Shown: positions 1 through 9,064, counted from the stretch's first letter. The stretch: DNA of 64,000 bases from Candidatus Aalborgicola danicus (GCA_016703945.1 JADJBC010000060.1:124001-188000); one strand, 5' to 3'. Notes: generated from the letters alone by a model not told the origin. Numbers and translations: made by a program.

Positions 1-861
1 ACCAAAGTCGCCACCGCCACCCGAACTGAAGCCCCCGCCGTCCGACCCAGAGCCGGAACCCCAGCTGTCGTGTGTACTGATGGGGGAGTACCCACTGGCG
101 TGCCCACCGCTGAGGGCCCGGCCCACACTGCTGACCAGGACAAAAACCATTGCCGCAACAGCTGCGAGCCCGGCGATCAGCAGACTGCCCGTTGCCAGAT
201 TGACGACAAAACCGACGACCCCGCCGGTCGCGACCGAACCCAGTTTGTTTCCCAGGACACGCCGAGCCACTGCCCCGCCCACAAGCACGCCGAAAAACAC
301 AAAGACCGCAAGGTCTTGCCATTGAAAATCAGTGTCGGCTTGCCAAGCTCCCGTCTTTTGCGCCGGTGCCGGCAGGCCCTCACCTTTGATCAGGGTCATG
401 ATCTGGTCCACACCCGCATTCAACCCAGCCGCATAGTCGCCTTGTTTGAAGGCAGGCGTGATCGCGGAGTCCATGATGCCCTTGGCAGCCAGGTCCGGTA
501 CCGCGCCCTCCAACGACTTCGCAACTTCTATGCGCAGCTTGCGGTCGCTCTTAGCCACCACCAGCAACACACCATCACCCACCGCCTTGCGCCCGATCTT
601 CCAGGTGTTGCCCACACGGTTGGCGAAACTGGCGATGTCCTCGGGTTGGGTTGTGGGGACCATCAACACCACCACCTGCGCGCCATGTGCGGCTTCAAAG
701 GCGGCGAGTTTGCTTTCAAGTGCCTGGCGCTGGCTTGCGTCCAGCGTCGCGGTCGTGTCCACCACGTGGCCGCTGAGCGCAGGCACGGCCAATACGCCCT
801 GCGCATAGCCCGCGAATGCAGCGCTCCACAAAAGCAGGACACACAGCCAGAGCCGACGCAT
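1..861 (-). CDS. TPM-domain membrane protein (YgcG family), 3' end cut by window edge
   Basis: The reverse strand is open from an ATG at 861 to the window edge, giving 287 visible residues. Residues 1-21 form a signal peptide (MRRLWLCVLLLWSAAFAGYA). Residues about 27-150 match the TPM domain, with segments such as GAQVVVLMVPTTQPEDIASF and GDGVLLVVAKSDRKLRIEV. Two hydrophobic stretches follow (about 172-190 and 205-235), then a Gly/Ser-rich tail of the kind that ends this family, so only a few residues should be missing. TPM proteins are envelope proteins linked to photosystem repair or phosphatase activity in some organisms, but their bacterial role is unclear. The start lies 9 nt after lemA, so the two are co-transcribed, a common pairing. 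The identification is firm and the function is not. Confidence 0.88.
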   Translation of the reverse strand, partial: MRRLWLCVLLLWSAAFAGYAQGVLAVPALSGHVVDTTATLDASQRQALESKLAAFEAAHGAQVVVLMVPTTQPEDIASFANRVGNTWKIGRKAVGDGVLLVVAKSDRKLRIEVAKSLEGAVPDLAAKGIMDSAITPAFKQGDYAAGLNAGVDQIMTLIKGEGLPAPAQKTGAWQADTDFQWQDLAVFVFFGVLVGGAVARRVLGNKLGSVATGGVVGFVVNLATGSLLIAGLAAVAAMVFVLVSSVGRALSGGHASGYSPISTHDSWGSGSGSDGGGFSSGGGGDFG

Positions 862-870
862 GGAAGTTGC

Positions 871-1458
871 CTACTTCTTCTCGAAGTCGACCGTGGGTGG
901 GGCCGAAATTGCGGCCTCGTTCTGAACCGCAAACGCCGGCTTGGCTTGGTAACCAAATACCATGGCGGTCAGGTTGCTCGGAACGCTGCGGACCAGCACG
1001 TTGTAGTCCTGCACGGCCTGGATGTAACGATTGCGCGCCACAGTAATGCGGTTTTCCGTGCCTTCCAGTTGAACTCGCAGATCACTGAAGCCCTTGTTGG
1101 CTTTCAGGTCCGGGTAACGCTCACTCACCGCCATCAAGCGGCTCAGGGCACCGCCTAACTCACCCTGGGCACTCTGAAACTTCTTGAGGGCCTCCGGATT
1201 GTTGAGAGTTTCCGCCGTGACCTGGATGGACGTCGCCTTGGCACGCGCCTCGACGACCTTGGTCAGGGTTTCCTGCTCAAAATTGGCTTCGCCCTTGACG
1301 GTCGCCACGATGTTGGGCACCAGGTCGGCACGCCGCTGGTATTGGTTCAGCACTTCGCTCCATGCCGATTTCGTCTGTTCGTCGAGGCGCTGGAAGTCGT
1401 TGTAACCGCAGCCTGAAAGGGCAACGGCTGAAAGCAAAGCCAGAATCCAGTGTTTCAT
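871..1458 (-). CDS. lemA: LemA family protein
   Basis: This 195-residue protein starts at ATG 1458, which has a GGAG ribosome-binding site just upstream; a longer in-frame start at 1491 lacks one. An N-terminal hydrophobic segment ending LSGCG looks like a lipoprotein signal, so the protein is probably anchored in the envelope. The remainder is the alpha-helical LemA domain, with the hallmark NQYQRRADLVPNIVATVKGE segment near residue 40, ARAKAT, and the C-terminal VQDYNVLVRSVPSNL motif. LemA proteins often precede TPM-domain genes, as here. The molecular function is unknown. Family assignment is secure from sequence and context. Confidence 0.93.
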   Translation of the reverse strand: MKHWILALLSAVALSGCGYNDFQRLDEQTKSAWSEVLNQYQRRADLVPNIVATVKGEANFEQETLTKVVEARAKATSIQVTAETLNNPEALKKFQSAQGELGGALSRLMAVSERYPDLKANKGFSDLRVQLEGTENRITVARNRYIQAVQDYNVLVRSVPSNLTAMVFGYQAKPAFAVQNEAAISAPPTVDFEKK

Positions 1459-1581
1459 GGGTAACTCCATCAAAAGACAATGACAGAGCATACATGGGGA
1501 TGTTCGGGTGTAGAGTCAAGCCCGTAAAGCTGTGCCGACACACAATCGACAAAATGCCCATCATTGCCCACTAGCCGTCAC

Positions 1582-2034
1582 ATGCCCAAAGCACACCCAA
1601 ACGCCGCAAACCTCAGCGGCACGCCCGACGAAATCGAGGCGGCGTTCTATGAGGCCCTGCAGTGCGCCGACATCGAGAAGCTTATGGCGTGTTGGTCTGA
1701 TGACAATGAGGTTCTGTGTGTGCATCCGAGTGGGCCGCGTGTGGTGGGGGCCGTGGCGATCCGGGCTGCCTTTGAGGCCATTTTTGGTCACGAAGGCTCT
1801 CTCCATATCCAGCCCGAGTCCATTCGCCGCGTCGACTCAATGAGCGCAGCGGTGCACAGTGTGCTCGAACGTATTGAAGTCATGACCAGTGAAGGCTTGG
1901 TGCAGGCCTATGTGCTGGCCACCAATGTATTCCACAAGACTCCGCAGGGCTGGCGCCTGGTCGCGCACCATGCCAGTCCGGGAACGCAGGATGAGGTTCA
2001 GGAAATTCATGCCGGGCCGCAGGTTTTGCATTGA
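1582..2034 (+). CDS. SnoaL-like / DUF4440 NTF2-fold protein
   Basis: About 150 residues from ATG 1582; a TTG at 1564 is a possible longer start. The sequence shows the cystatin-like NTF2-fold pattern of small SnoaL/DUF4440 proteins: an N-terminal helix (DEIEAAFYEALQCADIEKL), then MACWSDDNEVLCVHPSGPRVVGAVAIRAAFE, and a C-terminal strand ending GWRLVAHHAS. Proteins of this kind often sit beside YheT-type hydrolases in Burkholderiales, and one follows here. The ligand or reaction cannot be read from the sequence; some relatives are isomerases and many have no known activity. Confidence 0.8.
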   Translation: MPKAHPNAANLSGTPDEIEAAFYEALQCADIEKLMACWSDDNEVLCVHPSGPRVVGAVAIRAAFEAIFGHEGSLHIQPESIRRVDSMSAAVHSVLERIEVMTSEGLVQAYVLATNVFHKTPQGWRLVAHHASPGTQDEVQEIHAGPQVLH

Positions 2035-2044
2035 ACAAATCGCA

Positions 2045-2092
2045 CGCTAGCCCACGAATAATATGAATTAAACGCTATGAAATATATAGCAC
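2045..2092 (+). repeat. Dispersed ~55-bp intergenic repeat, copy 1
   Basis: Contains the shared AGCCCACG block followed by an AT-rich spacer and a GCTAT block. It lies between the SnoaL-like gene and the hydrolase gene and reaches the hydrolase start. Related copies lie near 3606, 13452, 14815, 26698, 35620 and 38166. This is the most divergent copy apart from the one at 13452. Confidence 0.5.
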
Positions 2093-3087
2093 CTCGGTGG
2101 CTGCCGGGTGGCAACCTGCAAACCATATGGCCTGCCTTGTATGCCCGCAAGGTTTTGGGCGCGCCGCCAGCCTACCGACGTGAACGGTGGGCCACGCCTG
2201 ACCACGACTTCATCGATGTCGATTGGCTGGTTGAAGACGGACCGGTGGTATCAAACCGGACCCTGCTGGTCCAGTTCCATGGTTTGGAAGGCTCCTCCGG
2301 CAGCCATTACGCGCTGGCTTTTGCCGAATTCGCGCGGGACCACGGTATGGCTTACGCCGTCCCGCATTTTAGGGGGTGCAGTGGTGAGCTAAATTTGGGC
2401 CCCCGGGCCTACCACTCCGGCGACCACGAAGAAATTGGCTGGGTGCTCGAACGGTTCCGCACAGTCCACAGCGGGCCTATCGTGGCGGTAGGGGTCTCGC
2501 TGGGCGGCAATGCCTTGTTGCGCTGGGCCCAGGAAGCAGGATCCACCGCCGCACAGACCGTCAGTGCAGTAGCCGCCGTAAGTTCCCCCATCGACCTGGC
2601 GGCCGGTGGCCACGCTATTGGGCGGGGTTTCAACCGCCTGGTCTACACCCGCATGTTCCTGAAGACGATGAAACCCAAGGCCTTGCGCAAACTGGCCCAG
2701 CACCCGGGCCTGTTTGATCGCGATGCCTTGCTGCGCGCCCGTGATTTGTACGAGTTTGACAACGTCTTTACTGCCCCGCTGCACGGATTCAAAAACACCG
2801 AAGACTACTGGAGCCGGGCTTCAGCCAAGCCGCGGCTGCGGGAAATCTGCATTCCTGCGCTGGTTGTCAACGCCCGCAATGACCCGTTTGTGCCAGCCTG
2901 GTGTTTGCCTGCGCAGACAGAGGTTGGTGCCCATGTCACACTCTGGCAACCTGCACACGGTGGGCATGTGGGCTTTGCCCAGGGGCGCCCGCCAGGTCAC
3001 GTCCGCTCCATGCCAGAAGCCGTGGGTGGGTGGCTGCTGCAACATATCGACTCTTCCTTTGTGAATACCCATGGACGACATCGTTAG
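2077..3087 (+). CDS. YheT-family alpha/beta hydrolase
   Basis: 336 residues with the YheT/COG0429 signature. The N-terminus carries the typical WLPGGNLQTIWPAL. Then come LLVQFHGLEGSSGSHYA (oxyanion-hole region), the RGCSGELN segment, and the nucleophile elbow GVSLGGN near residue 140. Further on are a putative acid in NARNDPFVP near residue 270 and the catalytic His in HGGHVGF near residue 297, so Ser, Asp and His are all visible. The length matches the family. Homologues act on esters or lipids, but the physiological substrate is not known. The 3' end overlaps the next gene by 17 nt, showing translational coupling. Confidence 0.92.
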   Translation: MKYIAPRWLPGGNLQTIWPALYARKVLGAPPAYRRERWATPDHDFIDVDWLVEDGPVVSNRTLLVQFHGLEGSSGSHYALAFAEFARDHGMAYAVPHFRGCSGELNLGPRAYHSGDHEEIGWVLERFRTVHSGPIVAVGVSLGGNALLRWAQEAGSTAAQTVSAVAAVSSPIDLAAGGHAIGRGFNRLVYTRMFLKTMKPKALRKLAQHPGLFDRDALLRARDLYEFDNVFTAPLHGFKNTEDYWSRASAKPRLREICIPALVVNARNDPFVPAWCLPAQTEVGAHVTLWQPAHGGHVGFAQGRPPGHVRSMPEAVGGWLLQHIDSSFVNTHGRHR

Positions 3088-3622
3088 ACAAGCCATGGCC
3101 AAGTGGCCCCATGTGCCGGACTGTTTTGGCTGGCTGGGTCTGGATGCGCGCGGCAACTGGTACATGCGAGACGACCAGGCCCAGGCATTGGGCCCTTTTG
3201 CCGGGGGCACCCGCTTCGCAAAAGGCTCGTTGTTGACCCACGAAAAACTGGTCGCCTTTATTGAGCGCAACTACGCGGCCGACGACCAGGGCCGCTGGTA
3301 TTTCCAGAATGGGCCTCAGCGCGTCTATGTCGAACTGGAAGCCACCCCCTGGGTTTGGCGGGTGCAGGAAGACTATGCGGTTGAGGCCCACACGGGGCAA
3401 ACGACGGTGGTGAAGCACTGCCTGCTGGACGAACACGGCTGGCTCTATTTGGAAACAACGCTGGGTATTGGGCTGGTACACACCCAGGATGTGGCGATTG
3501 CGGCCCAGGCGTTGGAGGATGGCGTCTGGTCGGCGCACCCGGTGCAACGACTGGATCTGCCAGGACGTTATGGATTTGTCACCAGTCCGTTTGACAATCA
3601 GAAGTTGCTACAAAAATTCTAG
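3071..3622 (+). CDS. Conserved hypothetical protein coupled to the YheT hydrolase
   Basis: 183 residues starting inside the 3' end of the hydrolase gene. It is a soluble acidic protein rich in Trp and Tyr, opening with MDDIVRQAMAKWPHVPDCFGWLGLDARG. Proteins of this type occur beside YheT hydrolases in many Comamonadaceae and are often annotated DUF2946-like; I recall that label rather than being able to verify it. No catalytic motif, signal peptide or membrane segment is visible. The overlap and repeated pairing suggest a role linked to the hydrolase. Confidence 0.75.
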   Translation: MDDIVRQAMAKWPHVPDCFGWLGLDARGNWYMRDDQAQALGPFAGGTRFAKGSLLTHEKLVAFIERNYAADDQGRWYFQNGPQRVYVELEATPWVWRVQEDYAVEAHTGQTTVVKHCLLDEHGWLYLETTLGIGLVHTQDVAIAAQALEDGVWSAHPVQRLDLPGRYGFVTSPFDNQKLLQKF

Positions 3623-3660
3623 CTGCTTACGCAGTGTTTGCGTGGGCTAGAAGCTAATTT
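3606..3660 (-). repeat. Dispersed ~55-bp intergenic repeat, copy 2
   Basis: Read on the reverse strand this copy has the order AAATTAGC, TCTAGCCCACG, TGCGTAAGCAGCTA, then a T-rich end with GTAGC. It overlaps the last codons and stop of the hypothetical gene ending at 3622. Orientation is opposite to the other copies. Confidence 0.6.
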
Positions 3661-3675
3661 CATTTAAAGAAAGAC

Positions 3676-3703
3676 GAAAAAAAGCCGGCTGCGGAAGCCG
3701 GCT
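3676..3703 (-). terminator. Rho-independent terminator of the c5-type cytochrome gene
   Basis: On the reverse strand an 8-bp stem AGCCGGCT / AGCCGGCT (3696-3703 and 3683-3690) closes a 5-nt loop and is followed by a run of seven T (3682-3676). It lies about 20 nt past the stop of the cytochrome gene. Confidence 0.88.
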
Positions 3704-3723
3704 GACAAGGTCGGAGCGCTTCT

Positions 3724-4248
3724 CTATTTAGCCACTGGAACGGGCTTAACGGGTTCCGCAAACTTGCCGCCACCGGCGTTGGCGAGATACACCACAGCAC
3801 GGGCGATTTCAAAGTCGTCGAAATCACCACCACTTTGCGCACCCATGGCGTTCTTGCCCTTGAGCGCGGAATTCAACAGGGTGTCATAGCCAGTCTTGAT
3901 ACGGGGCGCCCAAGCCGCCACATCACCGATCTTTGGTGCACCGGCGACACCCGCTGTATGGCAGGCTGTGCATTGCGCCTGAAACACCTGCTCACCCGTT
4001 TTCATGGGGCGATTGGCATCCCGGATCTCGACCGTGCCAACCTTCTGGATGCGGGCGGTCACCGATTGCTCCAGATTGACCGAGCCAGCCTGGGGCTTGT
4101 TGGCCGAAGTCACGTAATACACCAGACCAATGATCACAAAAATCGGCACCACGAACGAATAAAGCACGGCCAGCAGCAACTGCTTGGGAGTCTTGATGGG
4201 ACCGGTGTGGTCCTCTTCGTGAACTGGGGTGTTGCTGGTGTCGCTCAT
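3724..4248 (-). CDS. Membrane-anchored monoheme c5-type cytochrome
   Basis: 174 residues from ATG 4248, which has a GAGGA ribosome-binding site; a longer in-frame start at 4260 is less likely. One uncleaved membrane anchor lies near residues 25-45 (LLLAVLYSFVVPIFVIIGLV). The periplasmic domain holds one heme motif, CTACH, near residue 100, and a later NAMGA methionine that could be the axial ligand. This organisation matches the c5-family cytochromes near ccm genes in Betaproteobacteria, which carry electrons to terminal oxidases. The gene is divergent from ccmA and ends at a clear terminator. Confidence 0.9.
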   Translation of the reverse strand: MSDTSNTPVHEEDHTGPIKTPKQLLLAVLYSFVVPIFVIIGLVYYVTSANKPQAGSVNLEQSVTARIQKVGTVEIRDANRPMKTGEQVFQAQCTACHTAGVAGAPKIGDVAAWAPRIKTGYDTLLNSALKGKNAMGAQSGGDFDDFEIARAVVYLANAGGGKFAEPVKPVPVAK

Positions 4249-4464
4249 TGGGGTCCTCAAATAGTCGGGTGCGGGCTCGGAAACAACGGGCGATTATAGC
4301 GGCGACCTCGCTATTCACCGGTGGCCGCGCCCTTCGCAGATCTAAGCCGCCAGTAAGCCGGGCCGTCCGGGGTGACTACAATCGCAGCCACTGCCACACC
4401 CCTCGCGGGGCGCGCTGAATCAACCCGGCGCAGCCCGTCACACATTGAACTCAATTTTTGTTTC

Positions 4465-5070
4465 ATGCTGAGTGCACATGGCTTGACCTGCGTGCGCGGC
4501 GATCGCCGCCTGTTTGCCCGGCTCGACCTCGCGGTTGGGGCAGGAGAATGGTTGCATGTTCGCGGCGAGAACGGTGCCGGCAAGACCAGTTTGTTGCGCT
4601 TGCTGGCCGGGCTGTCGCAGCCCGCGGAGGGCGAAATCCGTTGGTGTGGGCAGCCCATCCACCAAGCAGACTCCGACTACCGCCGCAATTTGTTGTTCTT
4701 CGGTCACCAGGGCGCCCTCAAGGAAGATCTGACGGCGCTGGAGAACTTGTCATTCGCCGCAGCGATGGACGGTGCCGAGGTGGCGGAGGACAACGCGCTG
4801 GCAGCGCTGTACCGGTTTGGCCTCAAAGGGCGTGAGGACTTGCCGGTGCGCGTATTGTCCGCAGGTCAAAAACGGCGAGTGATGTTGGCCCGCCTGGCAA
4901 CGCGCAACGCCAAGTTGTGGGTACTGGATGAGCCTTTCACCGCACTCGACGTCAAGGCCGTGGAATTGCTGTCCGAGTTGATTGCCCAGCATGTCGCTGA
5001 TGGGGGCATGGCCGTGCTGACCAGCCACCAGGCCATGCCGATACCGGGTGGACGGGTGGTGCAACTGTGA
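4465..5070 (+). CDS. ccmA: Heme exporter ATP-binding protein CcmA
   Basis: 201 residues from ATG 4465; the upstream in-frame extension is not homologous to the family. All ABC ATPase motifs are present: Walker A GENGAGKTS near residue 35, signature LSAGQKRR near 132, Walker B LWVLDEPFTALD near 152, and a switch His in SHQ. CcmA with CcmB and CcmC forms the complex that releases holo-CcmE in cytochrome c maturation. The stop overlaps ccmB. It is the first gene of an uninterrupted ccmABCDEFGHI operon with 4-nt overlaps. Confidence 0.96.
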   Translation: MLSAHGLTCVRGDRRLFARLDLAVGAGEWLHVRGENGAGKTSLLRLLAGLSQPAEGEIRWCGQPIHQADSDYRRNLLFFGHQGALKEDLTALENLSFAAAMDGAEVAEDNALAALYRFGLKGREDLPVRVLSAGQKRRVMLARLATRNAKLWVLDEPFTALDVKAVELLSELIAQHVADGGMAVLTSHQAMPIPGGRVVQL

Positions 5071-5732
5071 ATGCCATGTTTTCTATTATTCGACGTGACC
5101 TGTTGATGGTCATGCGGCGCAAGAGCGAAGTGTTGACCGCGCTGTTCTTCTTTGCGATTGTCAGCAGCCTGTTCCCTTTGGGCATAGGGCCTGAGCCCGT
5201 GTTGTTGCGCAAGATTGCACCCGGTGTGTTGTGGGTCGGCGCGTTGTTGGCGACCATGTTGGGTCTGCAGCGCATGTTTGCGGCCGACCACGCCGATGGC
5301 ACGCTGGAACAGATGGCGATTTCGCCGACGCCTCTGGTCTGGTTGGTGTTGGGCAAGGTGGTGGCGCACTGGCTGGTCAGTGGCTTGCCCCTGGTTCTGA
5401 TGGCGCCGGTGCTGGGCATTCAGTTTGATCTGGACGCCGGTGCTCTGGGCGTCTTGATGCTGGCGCTGTTGTTGGGAACACCGCTGTTGTCGTTTATTGG
5501 TGCCATTGGTGCCGCACTGACTCTCGGGGTGCGTGGCGGTGGTGTGTTGTTGAGTTTGCTGGTGTTGCCCTTGTACGTGCCGGCCCTGATTTTTGGGGCC
5601 GGGGCGGTCGAATCCCACATCGCTGGCCTTGGTGCGGGTGGGCACTTGTCCCTGTTGGCGGCCATCTTGACGTTGGCCGCATTTTTTGCGCCGTGGGCTG
5701 CCACGGCCGCTTTAAGGATTGCATTGGAATGA
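5067..5732 (+). CDS. ccmB: Heme exporter protein CcmB
   Basis: 221 residues, the usual length, with six predicted membrane helices. The N-terminal RRDLLMVMRRKSEVLTALFFF and the segment MLGLQRMFAADHADGTLEQM are characteristic of CcmB. It is the membrane partner of the CcmA ATPase in the inner-membrane complex that helps load and release heme from CcmE. The start overlaps ccmA by 4 nt and the stop overlaps ccmC. Confidence 0.96.
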   Translation: MNAMFSIIRRDLLMVMRRKSEVLTALFFFAIVSSLFPLGIGPEPVLLRKIAPGVLWVGALLATMLGLQRMFAADHADGTLEQMAISPTPLVWLVLGKVVAHWLVSGLPLVLMAPVLGIQFDLDAGALGVLMLALLLGTPLLSFIGAIGAALTLGVRGGGVLLSLLVLPLYVPALIFGAGAVESHIAGLGAGGHLSLLAAILTLAAFFAPWAATAALRIALE

Positions 5733-6478
5733 GTAACCGATTGATCAACTGGTTCAGGTTCGCCAGCCCGCATACCTTTTATCCCTTGGCTGGCAAGATG
5801 ATCCCGGTGTTCTGGACGCTGACCGCTCTGTTTGGGGCCGCTGGGCTGTGGTTAAGCTTCTTTGTGGCGCCGACCGACGCCACCCAGGGCGAGGGTTACC
5901 GCATCATCTTCATCCACGTGCCCACGTCGTGGATGTCCATGTTCATTTATCTCGTAATGGCCGGATGGGCTGCAATGGGGCTCTCCCTCAACGCCCGGCT
6001 GTCCAGCATGATGGCGCAGGCACTGGCCCCGACCGGTGCCCTGATGGCCTTTCTGTCACTCTGGACTGGCGCGTTTTGGGGGAAACCCATGTGGGGAACC
6101 TGGTGGGTTTGGGACGCGCGGCTGACTTCTGAGCTGATTTTGTTTTTTTTGTACCTGGGTTTCATGTCCTTGCAGGCGTCGATTGACGACCCGAGACGGG
6201 CCGACAAGGCCGGTGCCATCCTGGCCCTGGTGGGTGTCGTGAATGTGCCCATCATCTATTTCTCGGTCAAATGGTGGAATACCCTGCACCAAGGGGCTTC
6301 GGTTTCTATCAACAAGTCTCCAACGATGGCCATGACCATGTTGTGGGGGATGTTGCTCATGGCCCTGTGCTTGTGGATGTATTCCATCGCCGTAGCCCTG
6401 ACCCGGGTGCGTGCCATCATTCTGGAGCGTGAGTCCCATACGGAATGGGTTAAAAACTTGACCGAGGTCAAATCATGA
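5729..6478 (+). CDS. ccmC: Heme exporter protein CcmC
   Basis: 249 residues from ATG 5729, which overlaps the ccmB stop as ATGA. Six membrane helices and the heme-handling tryptophan-rich motif WGTWWVWDARLTSE near residue 125 are visible. CcmC binds heme and attaches it to CcmE in the periplasm. Conserved His residues flank the motif (for example FIHVPTSWM upstream). Confidence 0.97.
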   Translation: MSNRLINWFRFASPHTFYPLAGKMIPVFWTLTALFGAAGLWLSFFVAPTDATQGEGYRIIFIHVPTSWMSMFIYLVMAGWAAMGLSLNARLSSMMAQALAPTGALMAFLSLWTGAFWGKPMWGTWWVWDARLTSELILFFLYLGFMSLQASIDDPRRADKAGAILALVGVVNVPIIYFSVKWWNTLHQGASVSINKSPTMAMTMLWGMLLMALCLWMYSIAVALTRVRAIILERESHTEWVKNLTEVKS

Positions 6479-6663
6479 TTTGGAATTCTGTCGCAGACTT
6501 CTTTGCCATGGGTGGGTATGCCCTGTATGTGTGGGGCAGCTTTGGTGTCAGTGCCCTGGCGTTTCTGTTGGAACCTTTGTTCATCAGCAAGCGTCATAAA
6601 AACATTGTTCGAACCTTGCGCCGCCAAGTGGCGGCCGAAAAACTGGAAACGGAAAACAAGTGA
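6475..6663 (+). CDS. ccmD: Heme exporter protein CcmD
   Basis: 62 residues with one membrane helix (YALYVWGSFGVSALAFLLEP) and a basic cytoplasmic tail (SKRHKNIVRTLRRQ), the normal CcmD form. It is needed to release heme-loaded CcmE from the CcmABC complex. It overlaps both ccmC and ccmE by 4 nt. Confidence 0.94.
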   Translation: MIWNSVADFFAMGGYALYVWGSFGVSALAFLLEPLFISKRHKNIVRTLRRQVAAEKLETENK

Positions 6664-7100
6664 AACGCTGGAAAAAACGCGCGGCCATTATTGGCGGCGG
6701 GCTTGTCGCCATTGGTATTGCCGCCGCCCTGGTATTGAATGCCCTCAATAGCAACATCGCCCTGTACGTGACACCCAGCGAAGTATTTGCCGGAAAAGCC
6801 CCCAAGTCACAGGCGTTTCGCATTGGTGGCTTGGTCAAGGAGGGTTCTTTGCGGCGTGACAACCTGACCGTGCATTTCATCATCACGGACATGGCCCAGG
6901 ACATTCCGGTGGCCTATACCGGCATCCTGCCGGACCTGTTCAAAGAAGGCAAGGGCGCCGTTGTTCAGGTCAAGACCAATGCCGGCGGTGAATACATCGC
7001 CACAGAAGTCTTGGCCAAACACGACGAAAACTACATGCCGCCCGAGGCAAAAGACGCTCTGGACAAAGCCCAAAAAACCAAGGACGCCAAAACACTATGA
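6660..7100 (+). CDS. ccmE: Cytochrome c maturation heme chaperone CcmE
   Basis: 146 residues from a GTG start that overlaps the ccmD stop. An N-terminal membrane anchor (residues about 7-27) is followed by the OB-fold domain with GILPDLFKEGKG. The covalent heme-binding histidine lies in VLAKHDENYMP near residue 122, with the following Tyr that completes the HxxxY pattern. It carries heme from CcmC to CcmF/H in the periplasm. Confidence 0.97.
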   Translation: MKRWKKRAAIIGGGLVAIGIAAALVLNALNSNIALYVTPSEVFAGKAPKSQAFRIGGLVKEGSLRRDNLTVHFIITDMAQDIPVAYTGILPDLFKEGKGAVVQVKTNAGGEYIATEVLAKHDENYMPPEAKDALDKAQKTKDAKTL

Positions 7101-9064
7101 TCCCAGAACTCGGGCATTTCGCACTCATTCTTGCCCTGTGCGTTACCTTGGTTCAAGGTGTTCTACCGCTCTTTGGTGCTCAGTATGGCCGTCGTGAGTG
7201 GATTGTGCTGGCCCGACCGGCGGCGCAGGTTTCTTTTCTGTTGTTGTTGGCTTCGTTTGTCGCTTTGGCATGGAGCTTTTATGTCAATGATTTCTCCGTA
7301 CAGTATGTCGCAGCGCACTCGAACTCCCAACTTCCGACGCTCTTCCGCTTTGGCGCAGTGTGGGGTGGGCATGAGGGCTCCTTGTTGTTGTGGGTTTTTA
7401 TGCTCTCGGGGTGGACAGTAGCGGTTGCGCAATACTCCCGCACGCTGGATGACGCCATGGTGGCCCGTGTGCTTGGCGTGCTGGGCCTGGTCTCTGCTGG
7501 CCTGCTGATGTTTGTGCTGTTCACATCCAATCCGTTCGACCGCCTCCTGCCTGCGGCGGAAAATGGTCGTGACCTTAACCCGCTGTTGCAAGACCCCGGG
7601 CTGATAATCCATCCCCCCATGTTGTATATGGGTTATGTGGGGTTTGCCGTGGCATTTGCGTTTGCCATTGCTGCACTGCTGTCCGGTCGACTGGACGCCG
7701 CATGGGCACGCTGGTCGCGACCCTGGACTACCGCCGCCTGGGCCTTCCTGACGCTGGGTATCGCCCTGGGCTCCTGGTGGGCCTACTACGAACTGGGTTG
7801 GGGCGGTTGGTGGTTTTGGGACCCGGTTGAAAACGCTTCCTTCATGCCCTGGTTGTTGGGCACGGCGCTGATGCACTCATTGTCCGTGACCGAGAAGCGA
7901 GGCAGTTTCAAAAGCTGGACCGTGCTGCTCGCGATCGGGGCTTTTTCCCTCTCGCTGTTGGGGACCTTTCTGGTTCGATCCGGAGTGCTGACATCGGTCC
8001 ATGCTTTCGCGACCGATCCTCGACGCGGCATCTTTATTTTGATCCTGTTGGTGGTGGTGGTGGGGTCATCGCTCGCCCTGTTCGCGTGGCGTGCACCCAA
8101 GGTGGCTTTGGGCGGGAAGTTCGCGCTGATGTCGCGTGAGTCGCTGATGTTAACGGGCAATGTATTGTTGGTCGTGGCCTGTGCATCGGTGCTGCTGGGT
8201 ACTTTGTACCCATTGATTATTGACGCACTGAATCTGGGAAAGATTTCGGTAGGACCTCCCTATTTCAACGCAGTTTTTGTGCCGATCATGGCACCGGTGT
8301 TGTTTCTGATGGCGGCAGTGCCTCTTGCCCGCTGGAAAAACACCGACGTCAAGGAAATCGCCTTGCGCATGTGGATTCCCGCTGCGTTGGCGTTGGTGGC
8401 GGCGGTGGTTGTGCCCCGCATGATGGGTGAGTGGGCCGCGATGACCAGTCTGGGTGTCGCGTTGTCAGTGTGGATCGCGGCCTCTGGTGTGATTCAAATT
8501 GCTCGCCGACTCAAGAGCGGGGCGCCACCCGCCTCCTTCTGGGGCATGCACCTGGGTCACTTTGGTATCGCTGTTTTTGTATTCGGCGTCACCATGGTGG
8601 GAAGTTACCAGGAAGAGCAGGATGTACGCATGGAGCCCGGTGACACGGTTGTGGTGGGAGGTCACCTGTTCAAAATGTTGGGTGTCAAGGATGTGCCAGG
8701 TCCCAATTACAGCGCCGCGCGTGGAGATTTCGAGGTCAGCAAGGACGGCGGCGCCGTTCGTATCCTGAACCCGGAGAAGCGCAACTACTTTTCCTCCACC
8801 ATGCCCATGACTGAGGCAGCCATCGATGCCAACCTTACCCGCGACGTCTATGTGTCGCTGGGTGAACCGCTGGAGGGCAAGGCCTGGGCGGTACGGGTGT
8901 ACTTCAAGCCGTTTGTGGACTGGATCTGGGGTGGCTGCGTATTGATGGCGCTTGGTGGCCTGTTGGCCATGTTGGACCGACGCTATCGTTTGCGCGTCAA
9001 AGCCAGTGAGCCCGTTGCCGGAACCGCTGGTGCCGCTGGTTTGCTTAAGGGCGCAACACCATGA
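7097..9064 (+). CDS. ccmF: Cytochrome c heme lyase subunit CcmF
   Basis: 655 residues, many membrane helices, with the WWD motif GWGGWWFWDPVENASFMPWL near residue 235. A conserved periplasmic His occurs in IIHPPMLYMGYVG near 172. CcmF with CcmH and CcmI forms the heme lyase that ligates heme to apocytochromes. The length matches the family and the gene is fused into the operon by 4-nt overlaps on both sides. Confidence 0.97.
   Translation: MIPELGHFALILALCVTLVQGVLPLFGAQYGRREWIVLARPAAQVSFLLLLASFVALAWSFYVNDFSVQYVAAHSNSQLPTLFRFGAVWGGHEGSLLLWVFMLSGWTVAVAQYSRTLDDAMVARVLGVLGLVSAGLLMFVLFTSNPFDRLLPAAENGRDLNPLLQDPGLIIHPPMLYMGYVGFAVAFAFAIAALLSGRLDAAWARWSRPWTTAAWAFLTLGIALGSWWAYYELGWGGWWFWDPVENASFMPWLLGTALMHSLSVTEKRGSFKSWTVLLAIGAFSLSLLGTFLVRSGVLTSVHAFATDPRRGIFILILLVVVVGSSLALFAWRAPKVALGGKFALMSRESLMLTGNVLLVVACASVLLGTLYPLIIDALNLGKISVGPPYFNAVFVPIMAPVLFLMAAVPLARWKNTDVKEIALRMWIPAALALVAAVVVPRMMGEWAAMTSLGVALSVWIAASGVIQIARRLKSGAPPASFWGMHLGHFGIAVFVFGVTMVGSYQEEQDVRMEPGDTVVVGGHLFKMLGVKDVPGPNYSAARGDFEVSKDGGAVRILNPEKRNYFSSTMPMTEAAIDANLTRDVYVSLGEPLEGKAWAVRVYFKPFVDWIWGGCVLMALGGLLAMLDRRYRLRVKASEPVAGTAGAAGLLKGATP

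Noticed and set aside
70..1158. Long forward open frame of 362 codons
   Set aside because: It lies antisense to the TPM and lemA genes, whose reverse-strand products match known families.
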